Shown here piece by piece: positions 6,684 through 13,643 of a stretch of DNA of 15,768 nt (position 1 is the first letter of the stretch; each line of letters begins with the position of its first letter). The notes below the pieces were generated by a model. That model did not search any database, was not told the DNA's origin, and saw nothing but the letters and a program-made list of their open reading frames with translations. The position numbers were made by a program, and so were the translations under genes. Origin of the DNA: Flavobacteriales bacterium UBA1959 (GTDB lineage Bacteria > Bacteroidota > Bacteroidia > Flavobacteriales_D > Sanyastnellaceae); the NCBI GenBank assembly GCA_002336085.1, contig DDEH01000050.1, positions 1-15,768 of the forward strand. Direction: 5' to 3'.

Positions 6684-8057
6684 CTATCGGAACATCAGCC
6701 AGAATACAACGGCCCCTGAGAGGTAGCCGGCGATCGCTAAAAGGCTGATTTTCTTTACGTACCAAACAAAGTCAATACGTTCGAGTCCCATGACCGCCAC
6801 ACCTGCGGCAGAGCCAATAATGAGGGCACTTCCACCGGTACCGGCACAATAGGCCAAGAATTGCCAAAACAGACCATTCTGCACAAAATACCCATCCCAT
6901 TCAGAGACTGCGGCACCTGCGGCAGTGATATCGTACATGCCCATCGAAGCGGCCACAAGAGGTACATTGTCAACAATTGCAGACAAAAATCCAATGGTGA
7001 CATTGATGGCATACACATTCCCCAATGAGTCGCGCAACCAACTGGCTGCGTTAATGAGATGTCCGATTTCCTGCAATGCGGCAACAGCGAGTAAAATACC
7101 CAAGAAGAACAGCACCGAGGCAGAATCGATTTTACGCAAAACTCCGATGACCGAAAGTTGACTGCGCTGCTCGTGGTTCTTTGATTTGTGAATGATCTCG
7201 GTGATTACCCACATGACTCCAAGTGATAGCATCATACCCATGAACGGAGGCAAATGAGTCGCGGTTTTGAACACAGGCACAAACAGCAATCCCGCCACAC
7301 CCATGGTGAAGACCAGATTGCGCTCACCGGAGGATGTCGGATCCACCTTGTGCAAAGAAATTTCTGGACGTTTGACATCACCTTTCATCGTGAATGAGAG
7401 GATGCCCAGTGGAACCAGCAAACAGACTATGGAAGGCACAATCAAATTCATAACAATCACATCAGCCGTTAGCTGATTTCCAATCCAAAGCATCGTGGTT
7501 GTGATGTCGCCAATCGGTGACCAAGCGCCCCCTGCATTCGCAGCAATCACCACGACGCCAGCAAACATCCAGCGGGTCTCCTTGTCGTCGATGAGTTTCC
7601 TTAGCAAAGAAACCATTACAATCGATGTCGTAAGGTTGTCCAAAACAGCTGAGAAAAAGAATGTGAGCACAGCAAGGATCCAGAGCAATCGGACCTTATT
7701 GGTGGTCTTAATGCGGTCAGTTATCACTGCAAAGCCCTCATGGGCATCAACCAATTCCACGATGGTCATTGCACCCAATAAGAAAAACAGGATGGAACTA
7801 ATGTCCTCCATGTGGTGCAACAAACGATGCTCAAAAAATGTGTTAAGCGCCAAAGATGAATCGCCTAAAAAATGTGCCTGAAAAGAAGCAAAATCTTCAG
7901 CGAGATGACTAGGCACTTCATGCACACCGAGAACAAAAAGCCCCCAGCAAAGAGTTCCTGTGAGCAGTGCACTTGCTGCTTTGTCAATGTGAAAAGTATG
8001 CTCAAGTGCAATGAACAAATAGCCAATAATGAATATGGCAAGTACGATGAACTCCAT
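6684..8057 (-). CDS. nhaD: NhaD-type Na+/H+ antiporter
   Basis: Polytopic inner-membrane antiporter of 457 aa in the ion-transporter superfamily, expected to expel Na+ (and Li+) in exchange for protons. About 11-12 hydrophobic segments are apparent. The first half has LDNLTTSIVMV (139-149) and the NhaD-like signature ANAGGAWSPIGDITTTMLW (173-191). The second half repeats the pattern with a VDNVPLVAAS stretch and GTGGSALIIGSAAG, consistent with the inverted-repeat architecture of the superfamily, with the Asp-Asn pair present in both halves. It lies 74 bp downstream of the dehydrogenase gene and 130 bp upstream of exbB, in the same orientation. An antiporter near TonB energising genes fits a marine or saline lifestyle, but that is only a hint. 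The family call is strong; ion preference is inferred. Confidence 0.94.
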   Translation of the reverse strand: MEFIVLAIFIIGYLFIALEHTFHIDKAASALLTGTLCWGLFVLGVHEVPSHLAEDFASFQAHFLGDSSLALNTFFEHRLLHHMEDISSILFFLLGAMTIVELVDAHEGFAVITDRIKTTNKVRLLWILAVLTFFFSAVLDNLTTSIVMVSLLRKLIDDKETRWMFAGVVVIAANAGGAWSPIGDITTTMLWIGNQLTADVIVMNLIVPSIVCLLVPLGILSFTMKGDVKRPEISLHKVDPTSSGERNLVFTMGVAGLLFVPVFKTATHLPPFMGMMLSLGVMWVITEIIHKSKNHEQRSQLSVIGVLRKIDSASVLFFLGILLAVAALQEIGHLINAASWLRDSLGNVYAINVTIGFLSAIVDNVPLVAASMGMYDITAAGAAVSEWDGYFVQNGLFWQFLAYCAGTGGSALIIGSAAGVAVMGLERIDFVWYVKKISLLAIAGYLSGAVVFWLMFR

Positions 8058-8131
8058 GGTCTTTGATTTAGAGTTTTAAAGCTACGACATTGGCAGGCCT
8101 CTTCTTATTGAAGGTGTCAAAAAACCGTGAA

Positions 8132-9370
8132 TTATTCCAGTCGCTTTTCAAGCGCAATTTGAAAGGCAGTGGCTGCCAGTAATGTCTTGTTGGATCTAAC
8201 AGAATGCGTTGCCTCTAGAGCTTGGAGGATGGTCCGAGAAGTGTCCTGGAAAATCCCTTGATCAGACATATCCACATTGGCGTCGCTCATGAGGTATGCA
8301 AACACCCTAGCCATGCCGCAATTGGCAATGAAATCAGGAATCACAGCAATGCGAACATCGGCAGATTCCGCGATAGAACCATAGAATATTTCCTTGTCTG
8401 CAAACGGAACATTCGCTCCGCTCGAAATGACATCAACACCCGCAGAAATCATGCGATCAAGCTGATCTTGGGTCACCAGACGAGACGCTGCACATGGCAA
8501 AAAAACATCCGCCTTCAAATCCCAAATTTGATCATTCACCTCTTCGAAGCTGAGCAAGTCATTGGCATGCAGGCTATTGCCTTTTTTTGATTGGAACAAC
8601 TGCGTAACCTCATCGAGTGACAGTCCATCTGGACGAATGATTCCACCCGCCCTATCAATGATTCCAACGATAACAGCACCTGCTCTAGCGAGATAAAAGG
8701 CAGCAGCAGCTCCTACATTTCCCCATCCTTGGACCAAAACACGCTTGCCTCCAAGAGAACCTCCGTACGTGCCATAATAATGCCTAACCGATTCAGATAC
8801 GCCGTAGCCGGTAATCAAATCTGCCACCCTGTATTTGGTCGTTGTAGAATCATCGGGAATAAATTCCACATCTTCAACTACCTGGGAGACGCCTTGGCGA
8901 AGATGTCCAATGCGCTTGACTTTCTCTGTGTTCTTTGCTTTAAAATGGCCATTGAAAACGCCCTCCTGTGGATGCCAGATCCCACAGTCTTCGGTGATGG
9001 GGATCACTTCGTGAATTTCGTCCACATTCATATCCCCTCCTGTACCGTAATATGTCTTTAAAAGTGGGGTAACCGCCTCGTACCAGCGACGAAGAACACC
9101 TTCCTTGCGTGAATCATTTGGATCAAAGGCAATGCCCGACTTGGCCCCACCAATTTGTGGACCACTCACGGTGAATTTAATCTCCATGGTTTTGGCTAAG
9201 CTGATAACCTCTCCTTTGTCCAAACGCGGGTGCATGCGCGTCCCTCCGCCGGCAGCACCGCCTCGAAGGGAATTGATTACCACCCAACCTTTGGCATCTG
9301 TCTCTGAATCACTCCATTCAAAAACGATTTCAGGATTGCGCTTCTCATAAGCCTGGAGCATCTCTTTCAT
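8132..9370 (-). CDS. Glu/Leu/Phe/Val dehydrogenase (probable glutamate dehydrogenase)
   Basis: Cytosolic NAD(P)-dependent amino acid dehydrogenase of 412 aa that would interconvert an L-amino acid with its 2-oxo acid plus ammonia. The N-terminal catalytic domain has GGAAGGGTRMHP (37-48), K65 in MEIKFTVSGP and K77 in the GGAKSGIAFDP block; these lysines correspond to the substrate and catalytic lysines of the family. YYGTGGDMNVDE is at 107-118. The Rossmann domain has the GWGNVG turn at 215-220 and an acidic residue at the end of the next strand (IIDR, D239), which suggests NAD(H) rather than NADP(H). The length and GGAK block are nearer to glutamate than to leucine dehydrogenases (about 360 aa), but the usual GGAKGG is GGAKSG here, so the substrate stays open. 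The start is 40 bp from the anmK stop. Confidence 0.92.
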   Translation of the reverse strand: MKEMLQAYEKRNPEIVFEWSDSETDAKGWVVINSLRGGAAGGGTRMHPRLDKGEVISLAKTMEIKFTVSGPQIGGAKSGIAFDPNDSRKEGVLRRWYEAVTPLLKTYYGTGGDMNVDEIHEVIPITEDCGIWHPQEGVFNGHFKAKNTEKVKRIGHLRQGVSQVVEDVEFIPDDSTTTKYRVADLITGYGVSESVRHYYGTYGGSLGGKRVLVQGWGNVGAAAAFYLARAGAVIVGIIDRAGGIIRPDGLSLDEVTQLFQSKKGNSLHANDLLSFEEVNDQIWDLKADVFLPCAASRLVTQDQLDRMISAGVDVISSGANVPFADKEIFYGSIAESADVRIAVIPDFIANCGMARVFAYLMSDANVDMSDQGIFQDTSRTILQALEATHSVRSNKTLLAATAFQIALEKRLE

Positions 9371-9386
9371 GATAATTGCATTGCTT

Positions 9387-9400
9387 TTCGCGAGTGCGAA
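9387..9400. other. short inverted repeat in the dehydrogenase leader
   Basis: TTCGC/GCGAA is a perfect 5-bp inverted repeat around a 4-base loop, in the 40-bp gap between the anmK stop and the dehydrogenase start. TATATTCG on the minus strand (9397-9404) overlaps it and differs by one base from the TAnnTTTG promoter consensus. It could be an operator, a leader hairpin or chance; no T-run makes it a terminator. Confidence 0.25.
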
Positions 9401-9410
9401 TATACTTCGT

Positions 9411-10526
9411 TCATGCCCCGCCTTGTTTAAAAGAACCCCACAACGCCCCGCCTAAGTGATCTATCGAAGCACCTGTGGCAGATTTCCACACATTGTTCTG
9501 CCCTAGTGCGCGCAGCAGCCCTAAAAACCCAAATGCGTGCGCTTCTTTTCCGTCAATTACCTCTGAAACTGGAAGATTCACATCGATGGAGAGTCCCATT
9601 AAAAACTCTGAAGTCGTGGCCCGAAGCAACTTCAATAACTCCAAATTATGAGCACCACCGCCGGTCACTAAGGTCGACTTGCCTCGAACAGCGACACGAA
9701 TATGTGAAGCGATGCAGCTAGTGGCAGTGGCGAGCAGGTCAGAAGTCGCAACAGAATGATCGGACTCCCATGCCTTCATCACTGGCCAAAAATCTGATTC
9801 AAGCCACTCGGTTCCCAAACTCTTTGGCGCCGACTCAGCATGGTATGGCAACGCCATCCACTCCTTCCATAATCCAGATTGAACAACACCCTCCGAGGCC
9901 ATTTTACCGTTTTTATCGTATGGCATGCCCGACCTATTTGCGAGTTGATTAAGTACGAGGTTGCAGGGACCGATGTCCCATGCGATGCGACTCCCATTCT
10001 CTGCATCAGAGCAACTGACATTGGCAAAACCACCGAGATTAAGGCACGCTTCATAATCGGGGTAGAGGAGTGCATCTACAACAGGCACCAAAGGAGCACC
10101 CTGACCGCCCAACGAGACATCCAGGCTCCTGAGATCACAAACCACCGGAACACGACAACCAAGACCGGCAAACAATTCTGCTCCATGGCCCAATTGACCG
10201 GTCCAACCCACTTTGGGTCGATGAAAAACTGTTTGACCAGAAAATACGACTAGATCCAACTGATCAATATCCACGGCATTCTGCACCTGATTGGCGCACC
10301 ATGCAGACCACTCCACGGAAGCTTTGTGCCATTCCTCTGCCAAACACGTTGGAAGTGCCTTGATCCTATTTTTCCAGTTTTCTGGAATCGGCATAGAATA
10401 GAAAGACTGAATCTCTCCATCCCAGATCCCTGAACCCGACTTTTGAGTGAATTGAGATACGGTCAAGTCGAGACCATCGAGCGAAGTTCCCGACATCATC
10501 CCCAAAACCACGAATTGCTTTTCCAT
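9411..10526 (-). CDS. anmK: anhydro-N-acetylmuramic acid kinase
   Basis: Cytosolic sugar kinase of 371 aa in peptidoglycan recycling. It hydrolyses the 1,6-anhydro ring of anhydroMurNAc and phosphorylates it to MurNAc-6-phosphate. The family block GMMSGTSLDGLD (9-20) is the ATP phosphate-binding motif. VVFSGQTVFHRP (93-104), CDLRSLDVSLGGQGAPLVP (130-148, with candidate catalytic Asp residues D131 and D136), NLGGFANV (163-170), AWDIGPCN (182-189) and a later TLVTGGGAHN complete the ASKHA-type fold. The frame is open to 10715, but that would overlap the divergent acyl-CoA dehydrogenase gene and add 63 residues foreign to the family. I take the ATG at 10526; ATG 10541 (five residues longer) is the alternative. 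No murQ etherase gene is in the window. Confidence 0.94.
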   Translation of the reverse strand: MEKQFVVLGMMSGTSLDGLDLTVSQFTQKSGSGIWDGEIQSFYSMPIPENWKNRIKALPTCLAEEWHKASVEWSAWCANQVQNAVDIDQLDLVVFSGQTVFHRPKVGWTGQLGHGAELFAGLGCRVPVVCDLRSLDVSLGGQGAPLVPVVDALLYPDYEACLNLGGFANVSCSDAENGSRIAWDIGPCNLVLNQLANRSGMPYDKNGKMASEGVVQSGLWKEWMALPYHAESAPKSLGTEWLESDFWPVMKAWESDHSVATSDLLATATSCIASHIRVAVRGKSTLVTGGGAHNLELLKLLRATTSEFLMGLSIDVNLPVSEVIDGKEAHAFGFLGLLRALGQNNVWKSATGASIDHLGGALWGSFKQGGA

Positions 10527-10534
10527 TAGATTAT

Positions 10535-10591
10535 CAATCATACTCCTGAATTCCAGCGGCTTAACGAGCCATCCAGAACACCTTACCTTTG
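10535..10591. promoter_or_regulatory. divergent anmK / acyl-CoA dehydrogenase promoter region
   Basis: On the plus strand TACCTTTG (10584-10591) matches the Bacteroidota -7 consensus TAnnTTTG exactly and lies 58 bp before the acyl-CoA dehydrogenase start. On the minus strand TATGATTG (10542-10535) matches with one mismatch just upstream of anmK. The self-complementary TTAA at 10561-10564 sits 20 and 19 bp from the two elements and could serve as a shared, imperfect -33 element (consensus TTG). The plus-strand element is the more credible; the minus-strand one would give an almost leaderless anmK message. Confidence 0.45.
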
Positions 10592-10649
10592 AAGTGAAAC
10601 TTGGGGCAATATCCCTAAAAAGAATGATGAATCCGAAAGCAGCCAAGAA

Positions 10650-11792
10650 ATGAACCTTGAACTCACGGAAGAGCAAATAGCTGTGCGAGACGCCGCTCGC
10701 GAGTTTGCACAACACCGATTGAAGCCCACAATCATTGAACGGGACAATAATCAGCGCTTTGCCACAGAAGAAGTCAAAGAGCTGGGCTCCCTCGGATTTA
10801 TGGGCATGATGGTGGATGAACAGTATGGTGGAAGTGGTATGGACACGATGAGCTATGTCTTAGCCATGGAAGAGCTCAGTAAGGTAGACGCCTCGGTGAG
10901 CGTCTGCGTCAGCGTGAACAATTCATTGGTCTGCTATGGCATTCAGGAATTTGGCACTGAAGAGCAAAAACAAAAATACCTTCGGCCTTTGGCCTCCGGT
11001 GAGAAAATTGGCGCCTTTTGCTTAAGTGAACCCGAAGCCGGCTCCGACGCAACCTCGCAAGCGACCACTGCCATTGATTGTGGTGACCACTACTTGCTAA
11101 ATGGCACCAAAAACTGGATCACAAACGGCAACTCCGCGAATACTTACATTGTCATCGCTCAAACAGATGCAGCGAAAGGACACCGTGGAATCAACGCCCT
11201 AATTGTGGAACGGGATATGCCCGGATTCATCGTCGGGGCCAAAGAAGATAAAATGGGCATCCGCGGGTCTGATACCCATACCTTGATGTTTCAAGATGTG
11301 AAAGTACCGAAAGAGAATCGAATCGGTGAAGACGGTTTTGGGTTCAAGTTTGCGATGAAAACACTAGCCGGCGGCCGTATTGGAATTGCCGCCCAGGCTC
11401 TGGGTATTGCTTCCGGTGCTATGGAATTGGCGATTGCATATTCAAAGGAACGCGAGACGTTTGGCAAGCCCATACACAAGCACCAAGCGATTGCATTCAA
11501 ATTGGCGGACATGGCAACTCAGGTTGAGGCGGCACGCATGCTAGTTTGGAAAGCCGCAGCGCTGAAAGATGCGGGCGAAGATTATGATTTGGCTTCCAGC
11601 ATGGCAAAACTCTATGCTTCAGAAGTAGCTATGCAACAAACCATCGAGGCCGTTCAGGTTCACGGTGGCTATGGATTTGTCAAAGAGTACCACGTAGAGC
11701 GATTGATGCGTGACGCTAAAATCACGCAGATCTACGAAGGCACAAGTGAAGTCCAAAAAATTATTATTAGCCGATCTGTCTTAGCCGACTAG
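10650..11792 (+). CDS. acyl-CoA dehydrogenase (short-chain / butyryl-CoA type)
   Basis: FAD-dependent enzyme of 380 aa that introduces the alpha,beta double bond into an acyl-CoA in fatty-acid or branched-chain amino acid breakdown, passing electrons to ETF. The N-terminal helical domain covers ~1-115. The signature GAFCLSEPEAGSDA is at 121-134 and NGTKNWITNG at 151-160. The C-terminal helical domain includes RETFGKPIHKHQAIAFKLADM and QVHGGYGF. The catalytic base is E363 in IYEGTSEVQ, the position used by short- and medium-chain enzymes; isovaleryl-CoA dehydrogenase uses a different site. The length and lack of extensions fit the short-chain group, but exact chain length is not readable. It is transcribed alone, divergent from anmK, and its stop is 11 bp from the convergent stop of the propeller gene. 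Confidence 0.95.
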   Translation: MNLELTEEQIAVRDAAREFAQHRLKPTIIERDNNQRFATEEVKELGSLGFMGMMVDEQYGGSGMDTMSYVLAMEELSKVDASVSVCVSVNNSLVCYGIQEFGTEEQKQKYLRPLASGEKIGAFCLSEPEAGSDATSQATTAIDCGDHYLLNGTKNWITNGNSANTYIVIAQTDAAKGHRGINALIVERDMPGFIVGAKEDKMGIRGSDTHTLMFQDVKVPKENRIGEDGFGFKFAMKTLAGGRIGIAAQALGIASGAMELAIAYSKERETFGKPIHKHQAIAFKLADMATQVEAARMLVWKAAALKDAGEDYDLASSMAKLYASEVAMQQTIEAVQVHGGYGFVKEYHVERLMRDAKITQIYEGTSEVQKIIISRSVLAD

Positions 11793-11803
11793 CAGGCCAC
11801 ACA

Positions 11804-13633
11804 TCAAATAATAATACGCTGGTTTCCAGCGCTCCATACCTGCTCACCCTCTTTTGACTGCACCACAATTTCGGGGATTCCATCGCCCGTGCGGTCCTCC
11901 AATATCACTGAATAGCCTTGGGTCAATCCACTCATGCCTTTCGGAGTATTGCCCCCTATGGTTCGTTCTTGCAGCACACCTTCAGAATCGAAGAACAGCA
12001 CGGTGGAAGATTCAAGGGAGGCACCTAGTCGAAAAACAGGAATCTGACCGGAAGGAAACTGCAATGGCGAGTCGAATCGGTCTTCACCCGATCGCCGGAG
12101 GAAACGAACAGAATTGTCATCTTGACCTGCAAAAATGTAATCCTTATTGGCTACTCGCACATGCTCGAGTGATGTGATGTAACGGCCAGGTCGCGGCTTG
12201 AAATTCCACCCAGGAGTTCGCTCTCCTTCCTTCCTAAAGTTGAACAATTCGCCATTCGGAGCCGCTGTCAAAAAACGGTATTGCCGATTCCGGTCATAGT
12301 CCAATACAGCCACCGCTGAAAACCCTTGTGACCATTGTTTAGGAAACCCCTTGACTTCTCGGCCCAAGGCATCAATGACGTGCACCTTTCTTCCTGAGGC
12401 CACCACAGCCTGGTACTTTCGATTGCGGTACAAGTCCACTTCCCAAATCACTGGACGCTCTTTAGCTGCAACTTCCAATCGCCAAACCACGGCACCTTCG
12501 GAATTCTTTGCCAATACCTCTGTGTCTTCCCAAACCAACTCCATGGACTTGCCTGTACGATGATTCTGAATAAGGCCCAATCCTTTGCTATCCAGTTCGG
12601 CAAAATCCGAGTCGGCCTCAGCAGCACTAGTTTGGTTGTCCTGAAGTGGATTGGAAGTTTGACGGCTCGCTTGCATCAAAGATTGACCTGTAGAAGCCCC
12701 ATCGGATTCAACGTGCCAAACAACACGGTCATTGCCCGCATGCACACCCCACAATTCACGGCCTTCTTCCCAAAACCCAAAATCAAAATTGGATGCTCGC
12801 TCATCCTCGTGCAACTGATCGTTCTCCGGAAAGCGAATATCGTTCCATGAGAGGCTGTCCAAACCCGAATGAAAAACCAATAATCCGTTCCGCCACCAAC
12901 CTTCCAAACCAACAGACCTCGAAGAATCTGCCATTTCAATTGCAGCCATTACTTCCCCGTCTAACGTCTGCGCCATGATCCAACTTCCGTCCGTCAGATT
13001 CATGAGCGAATCGTGCCCCATCCAACTCGAGCCCGCAGGGATTGATCCGACTCCTACCTTCTTCCAACCGCCATTTGATGATTCAGTTAAGCGTAAAAAC
13101 CAATTCGTCCAAAATGAAGAGAGCGGAGCGAGCGGAGCGTTTGGTATATCGACCCAGGATGTGCTCATCTCTTTCGAACTTCCATCAGTCAACCAATGGA
13201 CGGATTCAAATTCTCCATTGGGCTTTCTCAAAAGCATGTTTTTCCCAGGGGACCGAGGAGCCCAGTGTGCCGCCATTTCACCCGGAGATTCACTCCAGTT
13301 AGATAGTACAGCTCCAATTAACCAACCTCCTCCCCACCGATCCTTGCTCACTCCTTTAGGCAGGGACAAGGGCTCGTCACGTACAAACCAAATAAAGGAA
13401 CTGGAGTCATTATCCATGGCGAAGAGAAAAGCAGACTGATGGCCTCTGTCTGCTTCAAATGTCACCTCAAAGGGCAAAGCAGCCGGGAATTCCCAACGAT
13501 TGAACCGATCCGGCGCAAAGGATCCCGGATCCAACAATTGTCGTTCATCAACCTTGCGGTCCATGAGCCACAAAGCGCTCAAGCCACTGGCAGCGACGAC
13601 AATAAATACGGACCAAATTCGACGGTAAGGCAT
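11804..13633 (-). CDS. uncharacterised membrane-anchored protein with beta-propeller-like repeats
   Basis: I do not recognise a named family. The 609-aa product has a basic N-terminus and one hydrophobic segment at ~6-24, either an uncleaved anchor or a signal peptide, and no lipobox cysteine. So the bulk is probably periplasmic. Residues ~30-320 are tryptophan-rich with no clear domain. Residues ~320-345 form a polar Ser/Gln/Asn/Asp linker. From ~360 on there are repeated beta-strand units: VDLYRNRKYQAVVASGRKVHVIDALGREVKGF, DYDRNRQYRFLTAAPNGELFNF followed by PGW, DYIFAGQDDNSVRFLRRSG, TVLFFDSEGVLQERTIGG, and DRTGDGIPEIVVQS. The last resembles an FG-GAP/VCBS calcium-binding loop. This suggests a C-terminal propeller for binding or assembly. 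The frame is open to 13684 but that overlaps recG by 41 bases; ATG 13633, 10 bp after the recG stop, is preferred. It is probably co-transcribed with recG. Confidence 0.85.
   Translation of the reverse strand: MPYRRIWSVFIVVAASGLSALWLMDRKVDERQLLDPGSFAPDRFNRWEFPAALPFEVTFEADRGHQSAFLFAMDNDSSSFIWFVRDEPLSLPKGVSKDRWGGGWLIGAVLSNWSESPGEMAAHWAPRSPGKNMLLRKPNGEFESVHWLTDGSSKEMSTSWVDIPNAPLAPLSSFWTNWFLRLTESSNGGWKKVGVGSIPAGSSWMGHDSLMNLTDGSWIMAQTLDGEVMAAIEMADSSRSVGLEGWWRNGLLVFHSGLDSLSWNDIRFPENDQLHEDERASNFDFGFWEEGRELWGVHAGNDRVVWHVESDGASTGQSLMQASRQTSNPLQDNQTSAAEADSDFAELDSKGLGLIQNHRTGKSMELVWEDTEVLAKNSEGAVVWRLEVAAKERPVIWEVDLYRNRKYQAVVASGRKVHVIDALGREVKGFPKQWSQGFSAVAVLDYDRNRQYRFLTAAPNGELFNFRKEGERTPGWNFKPRPGRYITSLEHVRVANKDYIFAGQDDNSVRFLRRSGEDRFDSPLQFPSGQIPVFRLGASLESSTVLFFDSEGVLQERTIGGNTPKGMSGLTQGYSVILEDRTGDGIPEIVVQSKEGEQVWSAGNQRIII
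13122..13139. repeat. 9-bp tandem duplication inside the propeller-protein gene
   Basis: AGCGGAGCG occurs twice head to tail (13122-13130 and 13131-13139), encoding the duplicated tripeptide Ala-Pro-Leu at about residues 167-171 of the host protein. The duplication keeps the frame. It looks like a recent replication slippage event; length variation between strains would be expected if so. Confidence 0.6.
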
Positions 13634-13643
13634 GAAGCAAAGT

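Noticed and set aside
10527..10715. N-terminal extension of anmK to the ATG at 10715
   Set aside because: It would overlap the start of the divergent acyl-CoA dehydrogenase gene and cross the intergenic region with sequence unlike AnmK, whose N-terminus is the GMMSGTSLDG block.
12975..13439. 154-aa plus-strand ORF opposite the propeller-protein gene
   Set aside because: The opposite strand has an anchor and ordered repeats and follows recG at 10 bp; this frame is Ser/Pro-rich with no motif and reads as a shadow.
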